From Pseudomonas azerbaijanoccidentalis (lineage in GTDB: Bacteria; Pseudomonadota; Gammaproteobacteria; Pseudomonadales; Pseudomonadaceae), in NCBI RefSeq assembly GCF_019145495.1, contig NZ_JAHSTU010000009.1:124001-188000 (forward strand): a stretch of DNA of 64,000 bases, in the 5' to 3' direction. Below, in pieces: positions 33,944-42,084 of this stretch. The notes beneath the pieces were generated by a model. The model did no database searches and was not told the origin of the DNA. It saw only the letters and a list, made by a program, of their open reading frames with translations. The number at the start of each line of letters is the position of its first letter. The first letter of the stretch is position 1. Position numbers and translations under genes: made by a program.

Positions 33944-34804
33944 TTACTGAAGCCCGCGTAGAAACTCGGCCTGGGCGTCGGCACTGGTGAGGATGCGGTA
34001 ACGCGTACTGCGCGACACATCGCGGTCGCGAAACCGTTCGTACACCCCTTGGAATACCTGGCGGTTCAACGCCGGGTGTTGCTGCACCAGGTAGCGTTCA
34101 CAGCAGGCGTCGTAGTCTTCTACCGAAATGAATTTGCGGAACCAGTAACGGTAGAAATAGCCCAGCAGAAAACCCAGGCTGAAATCGTGATCCAGTACCG
34201 AGTGTGCGCAGCATTCGAAATCGATCAGCCGCAGTTCGCCCCCGGGGCCGATCAGGATGTTCTTGGGGTGAGGGTCCATGTGCACAAACCCTTCGACGAG
34301 CGTCTGCCCGAACAACTGCAGAATATCCATCAACAACGCGGCAGCCTGCTCGGGCTGGGCAATCACGCGGTCATCGACGCTGCAATGGTCGTCGAAAAAA
34401 TTGACCAGCAAATACTCTTCCTTCAAAAACGGAAAGCGCCCGACGTGACCGAACGCCGCCACTCTTGGCGATGATTGCGACTTGCTCGATACCGCCGACA
34501 GGTTGATGAATTCATTGGTCAGGTCATGCAGGCCGAACACGCGCTTGAGGCCGAGGAAGTTTTGCAGCTGCTTTTTCCAGTGTGTCAGGCGATTGTGTTT
34601 CAACACCCATTTGCGCTCGCCTTCGAGCAGGAACACGCTGCGGGTCGCTTCGGGAGTGTCCAGTAGCGCGTACTGGGCGGGTTGGGCGAAAAAGCGCTCA
34701 AGCAATACCGTCAGTTCGCGTTGATGACCCGGGTCGAGGTGGAACGTGACGCCAGCGATTTTCTGCTGGCTGAGGCGCGAGGTGAGGTATTTGAGATGAC
34801 GCAT
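33944..34804 (-). CDS. Protein-kinase-fold protein (InaA/Kdo-kinase-like)
   Basis: The 286-residue protein has a minimal kinase fold: candidate ATP lysine K69 in KWVLKH, catalytic loop HMDPHPKN with D167 and N172, and metal-binding D185 in LIDFECC. This pattern matches lipopolysaccharide-core kinases and InaA-like proteins in pseudomonads. I start at ATG 34804 with AGGGG upstream. No LPS-core genes lie nearby, so the substrate is open. A cytoplasmic location is expected. Confidence 0.75.
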   Translation of the reverse strand: MRHLKYLTSRLSQQKIAGVTFHLDPGHQRELTVLLERFFAQPAQYALLDTPEATRSVFLLEGERKWVLKHNRLTHWKKQLQNFLGLKRVFGLHDLTNEFINLSAVSSKSQSSPRVAAFGHVGRFPFLKEEYLLVNFFDDHCSVDDRVIAQPEQAAALLMDILQLFGQTLVEGFVHMDPHPKNILIGPGGELRLIDFECCAHSVLDHDFSLGFLLGYFYRYWFRKFISVEDYDACCERYLVQQHPALNRQVFQGVYERFRDRDVSRSTRYRILTSADAQAEFLRGLQ

Positions 34805-34936
34805 GTGCAGCCCCTGACAAGACAAACCGGTCCATGAAGCGTCGGCAAACGGCACGACGCCCGACGTTATCGGCAGGGCCCGTCATACCGTTAATGCGAA
34901 TGGCGATTTATCGTCGAGGGGCACGTCTCGCCAGCG

Positions 34937-35251
34937 TCAGGCCTGCGTACCGAACACCGGCCGGAAGAAGCTGCGCTCATAGCTGAGGATGCAGCGGGTT
35001 TCTTCGGCGTACTTGAACGCGGCGATGCACTCCGGGTCGCTCATCGAGCGTTGCCGATAGCTTTCATAGGCCGCCAGGCTCGGGAAGGTGAACATGGCCA
35101 TGGCGATGTTGCTGGCGCCCTCGGACGGCAGGAAGTAGCCGTGATGCTGGCCGCCGAATTTCTCCACCAGCGGTATCCACAACTTGCCGTAGTGCTCGAA
35201 TGCTTCGAGCTGGTAAGGGTCCAGCACATATTTGAGGTAGCAGGTGACCAT
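34937..35251 (-). CDS. NIPSNAP-family protein
   Basis: The 104-residue dimeric alpha-beta barrel protein begins VTCYLKYVLDPYQLEAFEHYGKLWI..., with internal FGGQHHGYFLPSEG, the hallmark of bacterial NIPSNAP proteins. The biochemical role of the family is unsettled. It follows the AraC-type gene after 15 bases on the same strand and is probably cotranscribed with it. Confidence 0.82.
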   Translation of the reverse strand: MVTCYLKYVLDPYQLEAFEHYGKLWIPLVEKFGGQHHGYFLPSEGASNIAMAMFTFPSLAAYESYRQRSMSDPECIAAFKYAEETRCILSYERSFFRPVFGTQA

Positions 35252-35266
35252 CGGTTTTTCTCTCTG

Positions 35267-36151
35267 TCAGGGTTGAAGGTTTTCAGTCGCGCGGATCACC
35301 CGCGCGGTGATCGGCGGTTGATCGGCGCCGCAAGTGTCGCGCTTGAGCCATTCGGCCGGAGGCACGCCCACCACGTTGAGGAAGGTTCGGGAGAACGAGG
35401 CTTGCGAACTGTAGCCGACGGTTGAAGCGATGACTTTGATTTGCACGCCTTCGCGCAGCAGGTCCTGGGCGCGTTTCATGCGCCACGCCGTGACGTAGCC
35501 CATCGGTGAAATGTCCATGATCCGGGTGAAGCACGCCGAGAATTTCGAGCGCGACATGTTCGCCAGGCTGGCCAGTTTCTCCACCGTCCACAGCGCTTCG
35601 GGCTGCTGGTGAATGTGGTTGAACACCGCTCCAAGGCGCCCGTCCTGCAGGGCATACAGCAGGCCGCTGGAGATCTTTCCTTCCACAACCGAGCGGCGTA
35701 CCAGCAAGACGAACAGGTATTCGAGCAGCAGGCTCAGCGCCTTGGTTCGGCCGGGGGCCTGGTCGTTGAATTCGCCGATCAGGCTGTCGATCATCGGCGC
35801 GAGGTTTTCCAGGGCGCTGAACGGGAACACCAGGGTTTCCTTGAGCCCCAGCGGGAAGGGTTGCAGCGAGTTGCGGCCGAACTGGAACGAGGCACAGATC
35901 AGCTCGGCGCCGTCGGGCGAACTTGAGCGCAACTGGTAACGGCAACTGCTGGGGCAGAACAGCACGCTCGGTTCGCTGATGGAGATTTTCGGCAGGCCCG
36001 GTTGCACCATGTCCATGCCGCCACGGCTGATCACATGGATAAACGCCATGCCCGGCGGCTTGTCGAGCACCAGTGTGCCGTCGACGGTACCGGTGAAGAA
36101 CAGCCGGCCCTGCAGGTGCGTGCGTTCAAAGAACTCGGAAAGAATGTCCAT
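35267..36151 (-). CDS. AraC-family transcriptional regulator
   Basis: The 294-residue regulator has an N-terminal cupin-like sensing domain (about 1-180) and a C-terminal double HTH: WTVEKLASLANMSRSKFSACF (first helix pair) and VIASTVGYSSQASFSRTFLNVVG (second). It probably controls the NIPSNAP gene behind it and the divergent cysteine hydrolase. No ribosome-binding site is obvious before the ATG. Confidence 0.87.
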   Translation of the reverse strand: MDILSEFFERTHLQGRLFFTGTVDGTLVLDKPPGMAFIHVISRGGMDMVQPGLPKISISEPSVLFCPSSCRYQLRSSSPDGAELICASFQFGRNSLQPFPLGLKETLVFPFSALENLAPMIDSLIGEFNDQAPGRTKALSLLLEYLFVLLVRRSVVEGKISSGLLYALQDGRLGAVFNHIHQQPEALWTVEKLASLANMSRSKFSACFTRIMDISPMGYVTAWRMKRAQDLLREGVQIKVIASTVGYSSQASFSRTFLNVVGVPPAEWLKRDTCGADQPPITARVIRATENLQP

Positions 36152-36304
36152 GTTAGAGACGCCCGGGTAAAGACGTGGTACGTCCTGGCAAAAGCAGGGC
36201 AGGGCGCGGCCGTAGGATGAAGTTCTCGCCGATGGTAAACAACACCCCTCCCGGGTGCCATGGCGCAGAGCGATATTTCTCGACCCTCACCGGAGTGCCC
36301 CGTC

Positions 36305-37024
36305 ATGAGCAACGACCCGATTCGCACCGCCCCACCGTACGCCGACCCGTCAGAGCCCGCGCTGCCGAACCCGGGCATGCAGCTTGACCTGTCCCGCGCG
36401 GCGCTGGTGGTCATCGACCCGCAAATCGACTTTCTCAGCCCTGAAGGCGTGAGCTGGGGCGTCTTCGGTAAAAGCGTCGTCGAACACGATGTGGTCAAGC
36501 ACCTGGGCCAGTTGTTTGCTGGTGCCAAGGACGCGGGCATCACCGTCGCGGTGTCGCCGCACTATTACTATCCGTGCGACCACAAATGGCAGTTCGGCGG
36601 GCCGCTGGAAAAGGTCATGCACAGCATCTGCATGTTTGATCGCAAGGGGCCGTTGACGCTCGACGGCTTCGAAAACTCCGGCGCCGATTTCATGCCGGAG
36701 TACAAGCCGTACATCCTCGACGGCAAAACCATCATCGCTTCGCCGCACAAAGTCTACGGCCCGGAAACCAACGACCTGGCACTGCAACTGCGCAAGCATG
36801 GCGTGTCGCAGATCATTCTGGCGGGCATGGCGGCGAACTTGTGTGTGGAGTCGCACTTGCGTGAACTGCTGGAGCAGGGTTTTGAAGTGGCCGTAGTCCG
36901 CGACGCCACCGCCGGCCCGACCACCCCGGAGGGCGATGGCTATCTGGCGGCGCTGATCAACTACCGCTATATCGCCAACGCCTTGTGGACCACGGCGCAA
37001 ACCCTGGCGTATCTCAAGGCCTGA
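36305..37024 (+). CDS. Isochorismatase-family cysteine hydrolase
   Basis: The 239-residue hydrolase has triad residues D38 (VVIDPQIDF), K149 (SPHKVYG) and C180 (MAANLCVESH). An N-terminal Pro-rich extension precedes the fold. I start at ATG 36305 rather than fifteen codons upstream because GGAG precedes it. It is divergent from the AraC regulator, likely its controller. It is only distantly similar to the other cysteine hydrolase at 18249. Confidence 0.86.
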   Translation: MSNDPIRTAPPYADPSEPALPNPGMQLDLSRAALVVIDPQIDFLSPEGVSWGVFGKSVVEHDVVKHLGQLFAGAKDAGITVAVSPHYYYPCDHKWQFGGPLEKVMHSICMFDRKGPLTLDGFENSGADFMPEYKPYILDGKTIIASPHKVYGPETNDLALQLRKHGVSQIILAGMAANLCVESHLRELLEQGFEVAVVRDATAGPTTPEGDGYLAALINYRYIANALWTTAQTLAYLKA

Positions 37025-37060
37025 TCAACCGCCTCGGCGGGGCCGGCGAGGACTGCGTCC

Positions 37061-37155
37061 TCGAACGCAGCCTCGCAGGCTCGGCAGCTGCTACGTAATG
37101 TGCCCCTGTAGCAGCTGTCGAGCAGAGCGAGGCTGCGTTCGGCTGCGCAGCAGTC
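37061..37155. repeat. Degenerate REP-like repeats, GTAGCAGCTG class
   Basis: Partial inverted copies of the GTAGCAGCTG/GAGGCTGCGTTCGGCTGCG repeat lie between the converging cysteine hydrolase and LysR genes. The arms are imperfect compared with the other copies. Confidence 0.65.
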
Positions 37156-37163
37156 GCCAGACC

Positions 37164-38057
37164 CTAGCCTCGGGCGGCGCGGGCAAACTCGATGAAGGCT
37201 TTGAGCGTCGCCGGGACATGCCGTCGGCTCGGGTAGTACAGATGCAGGCCGGGGTAGTAGGGGCACCAGTCCCCTAGCACCTGGATCAGCCTGCCGTCAG
37301 CAATGTGCTCCTTGACCATGTCTTCGAAAATGTAGGCGAGACCGACGCCCTGTATCGCCGGGCCGACCATCAGGCTCACGTCACCCAGGGTCAGCGGGCC
37401 GTCGATTTCGATTTCCTGAGCGATGCCGCCCCGTTCGAACTCCCAGCGATACAGCGAACCGCTGGGGAAACGGTGGCGAATGCACGGCAGGCCATGCAAA
37501 TCCTCGGGTTTTTGCGGTACGGCGTGCTGTTCGAAGAACGCCGGCGAGGCCACCACCACCGAGCGCATGTAGGCGCCGATGGGCAGCGACACCATGTCGG
37601 CTTCCAGGCGTTCCCCGAAACGTACCCCGGCATGAAAACCCTCGGATACCACGTCGACCAGGCCGTCATCGGCGACGATTTCCAGCCTGACATCCGGATA
37701 CGCCTCCAGGAATTTCGCTGCAAGCGGCAGCACCACCAGTTCTGCGGCCTGGCGCCCAGCGGTGATTCTGAGGTTGCCGGAGGGTTTGTCGCGGAAGCTG
37801 TTGAGGTCTTCGAGCGCATCGTCGATGTCGCGAAACGCCGGCTTCAATCGGGCGAAAAGACGTTCCCCGGCCTCGGTCAGGCCGACGCTGCGGGTGGTGC
37901 GGTTGAACAACCGTACGCCAAGGCGGTTTTCCAGGGTGCGCACGGAGTGGCTCAGCGCCGAAGGGGTCAGCCCAAGCTCCACCGCCGCACGACTGAAATT
38001 CAAGTGGGCTGCCACGCCGAGGAAGGTCGAAAGGTCTGCTGCCGATGGTGCTTTCAT
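37164..38057 (-). CDS. LysR-family transcriptional regulator
   Basis: This 297-residue regulator has an N-terminal HTH, FLGVAAHLNFSRAAVELGLT followed by SALSHSVRTLENRLGVRLF. The LysR substrate-binding domain carries GRQAAELVVLP and, later, LVDVVSEGFHAGVRFGERL, typical of the YafC/PgrR-type branch. It is divergent from the SDR gene across 130 bases, which it probably regulates. Confidence 0.88.
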   Translation of the reverse strand: MKAPSAADLSTFLGVAAHLNFSRAAVELGLTPSALSHSVRTLENRLGVRLFNRTTRSVGLTEAGERLFARLKPAFRDIDDALEDLNSFRDKPSGNLRITAGRQAAELVVLPLAAKFLEAYPDVRLEIVADDGLVDVVSEGFHAGVRFGERLEADMVSLPIGAYMRSVVVASPAFFEQHAVPQKPEDLHGLPCIRHRFPSGSLYRWEFERGGIAQEIEIDGPLTLGDVSLMVGPAIQGVGLAYIFEDMVKEHIADGRLIQVLGDWCPYYPGLHLYYPSRRHVPATLKAFIEFARAARG

Positions 38058-38187
38058 TTGTGAGTGCCTTTCACAAAGCCATGCAAAATTGCTGGGATTA
38101 TCACATCAGTAGTGGAGTTTTAAAGTTGCGTCAACTCATCAAGAAGGCCCGGCAATAACGCTCGGGTCGCTGACAGGAGGAGTTGAA

Positions 38188-39018
38188 ATGCGTACTTGGT
38201 TGATTACTGGAGCTTCCCGTGGTTTTGGTACCCTCATCGCAGAACGTGCTCTGCGTGCCGGCGACGCGGTGATTGCCACCGCCCGTAAACCTGAAGAAAT
38301 CATCGCCAAACTGGGCGACCATCCCAACCTGCTGGCCGTGCGCCTGGACGTGACCCGCGAAGCAGAAGCGCATCAGGCGGTCGCCGAGGGCATCAAGCGT
38401 TTTGGCCGCATCGATGTGCTGATCAACAATGCCGGTTTTGGCGTGTTGGGGGCGGTCGAAGAAACCAGCGCCAACGAGACTGAGCGCCTGTTCGCCACTA
38501 ACGTGTTCGGCTTGCTCAACGTGACCCGCGCGGTACTGCCCCACATGCGCCGTCAGCGTTCGGGGCATGTGATCAACATTTCTTCGATTGGCGGCTATCA
38601 GGCCTACATGGGTTGGGGCGTCTATGGGTCCACCAAGTTTGCGGTGGAAGGCATTACCGAAGCGCTGCATCAGGAACTGGCGCCGCTGGGCATCCATGCC
38701 ACGGTGGTGGAACCGGGCTTCTTCCGCACCGATTTCCTCGACGAGCAGTCGCTGGTAAAGACCGCGTTGGAGCTGCCGGACTATGACGAAACGGTCGGTG
38801 TGATGCGCAAGCATGCCGAGGCGGCCAACCACGCTCAACCGGGCGATCCGGTGAAGTTTGCCGAGGCGATGTTCGCCCTGGTCAACGCACCGAAACCACC
38901 ACAACGCCTGGCGCTGGGCAGCGATACCGTCGCCCGCATCGAAGCGAAAAACCGCTTCGTTGCGCAGGAGCTGGCTGAGTGGAATGAACTGGCATTGTCC
39001 ACTGACTTCAAGGATTGA
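38188..39018 (+). CDS. Short-chain dehydrogenase/reductase
   Basis: The 276-residue SDR oxidoreductase has cofactor loop TGASRGFG at 7-14, NNAG at 80-83, catalytic Ser133, Tyr146 and Lys150 (YGSTK). The Arg in TARK at 33 suggests NADP(H). An AGGAGG-like site precedes ATG 38188. It is divergent from a LysR regulator and followed by a rho-independent terminator, so it is a single-gene unit. The substrate is unknown. Confidence 0.9.
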   Translation: MRTWLITGASRGFGTLIAERALRAGDAVIATARKPEEIIAKLGDHPNLLAVRLDVTREAEAHQAVAEGIKRFGRIDVLINNAGFGVLGAVEETSANETERLFATNVFGLLNVTRAVLPHMRRQRSGHVINISSIGGYQAYMGWGVYGSTKFAVEGITEALHQELAPLGIHATVVEPGFFRTDFLDEQSLVKTALELPDYDETVGVMRKHAEAANHAQPGDPVKFAEAMFALVNAPKPPQRLALGSDTVARIEAKNRFVAQELAEWNELALSTDFKD

Positions 39019-39032
39019 CGTCCGGCGAAAGC

Positions 39033-39064
39033 AAAAATCCGGAATCTTTGATTCCGGATTTTTA
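39033..39064 (+). terminator. Rho-independent terminator after the SDR gene
   Basis: The stem AATCCGGAATC and its complement GATTCCGGATT surround a TTT loop, followed by a T-run (TTTTTAT). It lies 15 bases after the stop codon. Confidence 0.88.
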
Positions 39065-39078
39065 TGCGCTGGAAATGT

Positions 39079-39209
39079 GTAGCAGCTGGCGAAGCCTGCG
39101 TTCGGCGGCGCAGCTGTCGTAAACCCTGCATTCGCGGATCATCTGATGTACCGCGTTGGCCGATTTTGCGACTGCTTCGCAGCCGAACGCAGGCTTCGCC
39201 AGCTGCTAC
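39079..39209. repeat. REPIN, GTAGCAGCTGGCGAAGCC class
   Basis: The arms GTAGCAGCTGGCGAAGCCTG and complement flank about 80 bases. Both arms carry the GCGAAGCC variant, while other copies of this class carry GCGCAGCC. Confidence 0.88.
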
Positions 39210-39228
39210 AGGGGGGTGGCGGCTGGGT

Positions 39229-39684
39229 TCAGCGACATTCCAGGCAGAAGTAGGGCATCACATCGGAGCTGGCATCGTAGCCGTTGCTGCCGTCGGCGTA
39301 GTGGTTCTCGCGCAGTCGGTCGGAGCCGCCTTCTGCTACGCGGGTGCCGCGCGTCGCGTTGTACCCGTTGGCTGCCACGCTGTTTTGCTTCAGTCGCTCG
39401 GAACCGTCCGATGCCAGTTGCCGTTCTTTTAGACGATCGGCACCGCCTTCAGCGAGTTGTCGTTCTTGCAGGCGATCGGCACCACCTTCGGCGACTCGTC
39501 GTTCTTGCAGGCGGTCAGCGCCGCCTTCGGCCAGTTGTCTTTCCTTGATACGGTCGGCCGCACCTTCGGCCACGTTGTGGGCGTCGGTGTTGGAATCCGC
39601 TTCGGCAGCGTGAGAATTTGCTGCGATAAAACCGAGGGCCGAAAACAGGGCAATGCCTAAAGCAAGCTTGGAGGTGTTCATCAT
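39229..39684 (-). CDS. Secreted 13-residue-repeat protein
   Basis: The 151-residue product has a signal peptide ending near SHA-AE. Residues 37-140 are eight tandem 13-residue units of the form Q-L-A-E-G-G-A-D-R-L-x-E-R; units 1-4 are near-identical and units 5-8 diverge. The tail has two cysteines (YFCLECR). I recall such proteins annotated as phage infection protein in pseudomonads, with no proven role. A second ATG one codon later is equally possible; AGGTGA precedes. A palindromic operator lies about 110 bases upstream, shared with the divergent cytochrome c gene. Confidence 0.8.
   Translation of the reverse strand: MMNTSKLALGIALFSALGFIAANSHAAEADSNTDAHNVAEGAADRIKERQLAEGGADRLQERRVAEGGADRLQERQLAEGGADRLKERQLASDGSERLKQNSVAANGYNATRGTRVAEGGSDRLRENHYADGSNGYDASSDVMPYFCLECR
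39265..39576 (-). repeat. Eight tandem 39-base coding repeats
   Basis: Within the secreted protein gene, 39-base units encode 13-residue repeats (residues 37-140). Consecutive units such as QLAEGGADRLQER and RVAEGGADRLQER differ at only a few positions, so slippage-driven change in copy number is plausible. Confidence 0.85.
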
Positions 39685-39792
39685 GGGTCACCTGGTGAAT
39701 GATGGGCGTGTTCAGTCAACCATCTTAATGGGCTGAAAAAGCCCGTCACTTATGCGTAGGTTGTCCCGGAGAACATCTAGGTGTCAGGCATT

Positions 39793-39806
39793 CATACCTC
39801 GGTATG
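39793..39806. promoter_or_regulatory. Palindromic operator, CATACC-TC-GGTATG
   Basis: This is a perfect inverted repeat with a two-base spacer, centred about 107 bases before the cytochrome c start and about 116 before the repeat-protein start. It is the same motif as the seven sites at 45-55 kb, so it may be an outlying member of that regulon. Confidence 0.6.
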
Positions 39807-39906
39807 GCCGGCATTGCACAATTCAAAGTCTTCGGTTTGCGGGTCAGACATGATCAAATGGTCGCCATTTTTTGCGGTAGGCGATGGCTGATCTGGAGCG
39901 GTAGAA

Positions 39907-40296
39907 ATGAACAAAGCGGCCGTGATGACGCTCGTCTTGAGCCTCGGGGCAAGTCTGTTGGGCGCACCCGCGAATGCTGCCGGTGACGCCGAGGCGGGCG
40001 GAAAATTGTTCAAGCGGGTCTGTGGTGGCTGCCATCAGGTCGGAGAAGGGGCACGGCCTTTTTTTGGCCCGCAACTGAACAATGTGATCGGACGGGTCGC
40101 TGGCAGCACCTCTGACTACCAGTATTCGGATGCCATGAAATCCTCGGGCGTCGTCTGGACCCGGGAAAAACTCGCGGCGTATATCGAAGATCCGAAGTCT
40201 GTGGTGTCGGGGACGCGAATGATTTTCTGGGGGATCAGCGATCAGGAAAAAATCGATGATCTGCTGGCGTATTTGCAGACCTTTCAGGCACCGTAA
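39907..40296 (+). CDS. Class I c-type cytochrome (periplasmic)
   Basis: The 129-residue precursor has a signal peptide ending near ANA-AG. Haem attachment is CGGCH at 39-43 and the probable sixth ligand is Met105 (SGTRMIFWG). The pattern matches small cytochromes of the c2 / mono-haem type that carry electrons in the periplasm. A candidate operator lies about 100 bases upstream. The electron partner is not evident. Confidence 0.9.
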   Translation: MNKAAVMTLVLSLGASLLGAPANAAGDAEAGGKLFKRVCGGCHQVGEGARPFFGPQLNNVIGRVAGSTSDYQYSDAMKSSGVVWTREKLAAYIEDPKSVVSGTRMIFWGISDQEKIDDLLAYLQTFQAP

Positions 40297-40301
40297 AATC
40301 C

Positions 40302-40370
40302 AAAGATCGCAGCCTGCGGCAGCTCCTGCACAGGTCTCATGTAGGAGCTGCCGCAGGCTGCGATCTTTTG
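40302..40370. repeat. REPIN, GTAGGAGCTGCCGCAGG class
   Basis: Inverted arms (CGCAGG variant) lie between the converging cytochrome c and ChaN-like genes. One arm has a TCCTGC change. Confidence 0.88.
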
Positions 40371-40374
40371 CTTT

Positions 40375-41259
40375 TTAATGACGCAATTGCTCGCAGTGAT
40401 CCTGCTCCGGTTGCGCGGCGGTGTACCACACGTAATCCGCGTTTTGGGCGGTGACGGTCTTGCCCACTTCGGCCAGCACCAGCACCGCGTTGCCCTCGCC
40501 AGCGCCGAGGTCTTTCAAGTGCAGCGGCACGCCCAGGTCCTTGCGCACATGGAACGCCCCGGCCAACAACACGGCTGGGGTCGGAGCCGCCATCAGGCGT
40601 TCGGCCATGCGTCGATCACGCTGCTGTTGCACGGCGAGCATCGCCGGCATCTGCGTGTCGGGCAGCAAGCCACAATGGGATTCGCGAATGTCCTCCAGCA
40701 ATGTCGCTTGCACCTGTGGCGTGGTGGACGCTTCGCCACTGAGCGTCGGCCGTTGTTTGTAGATCTGCATGATCTGCGCCCGGTCGAGGTTGGCCGATAG
40801 CAGCGGATAAGGCTGGTGCAGGGCATAAGTGACCAGTGCGCCGTAAACACCCCAATCCCAATTGGCTTGCCAGGACAGCGCCTGATAAGCGTCGGCCGGT
40901 GGCTGACCAGCGCGGGTGGAGGCCTGCGCCGCGTCGACTTTCGCCTGTTGGTCGGGGTTGAGCATTTCCATCAGCAAGCTGCCTTGCGGACGTTGCGCCG
41001 CCAGTTGGCGCAGCAGCCACAGTTGCACGGCGTGGTGATCGGGATTGTCGTGTTGTTCACCGACCAGTACCCGTGGTGCAACCGCCAGGCGTTGCACCAG
41101 CTCTTGAGGCGTGAGGGAGCGCCCGGTAGCGAGCTCGCGGATCACCCCGAGGTCAGCATGATCGCGACCTTGCGGGGCGATCGGCGCCGGTGGCGGTGCG
41201 ATGAAATGGGATTGGCAGGCAGCCAGCAGGCTGACCAGGCAGAACAGTAGAAGGCGCAT
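40375..41259 (-). CDS. ChaN-family (haem-binding) lipoprotein
   Basis: The 294-residue protein has a lipoprotein signal with lipobox LAAC (Cys15). The ChaN core includes VLVGEQHDNPDHHAVQLWLL and LLMEMLNPDQQ. Family members such as C. jejuni ChaN bind haem pairs and aid iron uptake. It lies 57 bases after hmuV on the same strand, which supports a haem role. It probably sits on the outer or inner membrane facing the periplasm. Confidence 0.86.
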   Translation of the reverse strand: MRLLLFCLVSLLAACQSHFIAPPPAPIAPQGRDHADLGVIRELATGRSLTPQELVQRLAVAPRVLVGEQHDNPDHHAVQLWLLRQLAAQRPQGSLLMEMLNPDQQAKVDAAQASTRAGQPPADAYQALSWQANWDWGVYGALVTYALHQPYPLLSANLDRAQIMQIYKQRPTLSGEASTTPQVQATLLEDIRESHCGLLPDTQMPAMLAVQQQRDRRMAERLMAAPTPAVLLAGAFHVRKDLGVPLHLKDLGAGEGNAVLVLAEVGKTVTAQNADYVWYTAAQPEQDHCEQLRH

Positions 41260-41316
41260 CGGTTTTCCTTGTCAGAGATTGCCCCCCGCGCATTCGGCGG
41301 CAGAAGGGGGCAGATA

Positions 41317-42084
41317 TCACCGCGCAATAATCAACGGATGGCCGCGCTCCGGGTGCTGGTGAATCAGCACTTGCAGTCCATACACCGCTTGCAGTGCTTC
41401 GGCGGTCAGCACGTCGTCCGGCGGGCCGTAGGCGTGCGGGCGGCCGTCCTGCAACAGCAACAATTGATCGCAATAACGCGCGGCCAGGTTGAGGTCGTGC
41501 AGGATCACGAGCACCGCCGCACCGCGCCCGGCGAAGTCGCGCACCGCTTGCAGAATGGTGTGCTGGTGCAGCGGGTCGAGCATCGAGGTCGGCTCGTCGA
41601 GCAGCAGGATTTGCCCCTCGGCACCCGGCCATAACTGCGCAAGTACCCGCGCCAGATGCACGCGCTGACGCTCGCCACCCGACAAGGCCAGATAACTGCG
41701 CCCGGCCAGGTGCAAAGCGTCGGCGGCACTCAGCGCTTCGGCGACGATTTCGGCATCGCGCACGCGACCGCTGGCGTGGGGCAGACGACCCATGCCCACC
41801 ACTTCATTGACCGAGAAAGCGAAGTTCAGGCTCGAGCTCTGCGGCAAAACCGCCAGGCGTTTGGCCCGTTCCTGACCGGGCCAGTCGGCGAGTTTGCGCT
41901 CGTCGAGGCTGACCGTTCCTTCACTGATGGGAAGCTCATCGCACAGGGCGGCGAGCAGGGTGCTTTTGCCCGCGCCGTTAGGCCCCAGCACGCCGAGGAC
42001 TTCACCCGGACGCAGCTCGATATCGATGTCTTCCAACACGGTGCGACTGCCACGCCGAACCAGCAAGTTGTTTGCGCGCAACAT
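41317..42084 (-). CDS. hmuV: Haem ABC transporter ATP-binding protein HmuV
   Basis: The 255-residue ATPase has Walker A GPNGAGKST at 34-42, signature LSGGERQ, Walker B ILLLDEPTSMLD and the switch His in ILHDLN. The LPQSSSLNFAFSV Q-loop region matches HmuV. Its ATG overlaps the hmuU stop by one base (TGATG). With HmuU it forms the inner-membrane haem importer. The vitamin B12 ATPase BtuD is a less likely alternative. Confidence 0.9.
   Translation of the reverse strand: MLRANNLLVRRGSRTVLEDIDIELRPGEVLGVLGPNGAGKSTLLAALCDELPISEGTVSLDERKLADWPGQERAKRLAVLPQSSSLNFAFSVNEVVGMGRLPHASGRVRDAEIVAEALSAADALHLAGRSYLALSGGERQRVHLARVLAQLWPGAEGQILLLDEPTSMLDPLHQHTILQAVRDFAGRGAAVLVILHDLNLAARYCDQLLLLQDGRPHAYGPPDDVLTAEALQAVYGLQVLIHQHPERGHPLIIAR

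Noticed and set aside
34884..34896. CATACCGTTAATG near the kinase-like gene as a ninth regulon site
   Set aside because: Only the left half-site matches; the right arm is not GGTAT.
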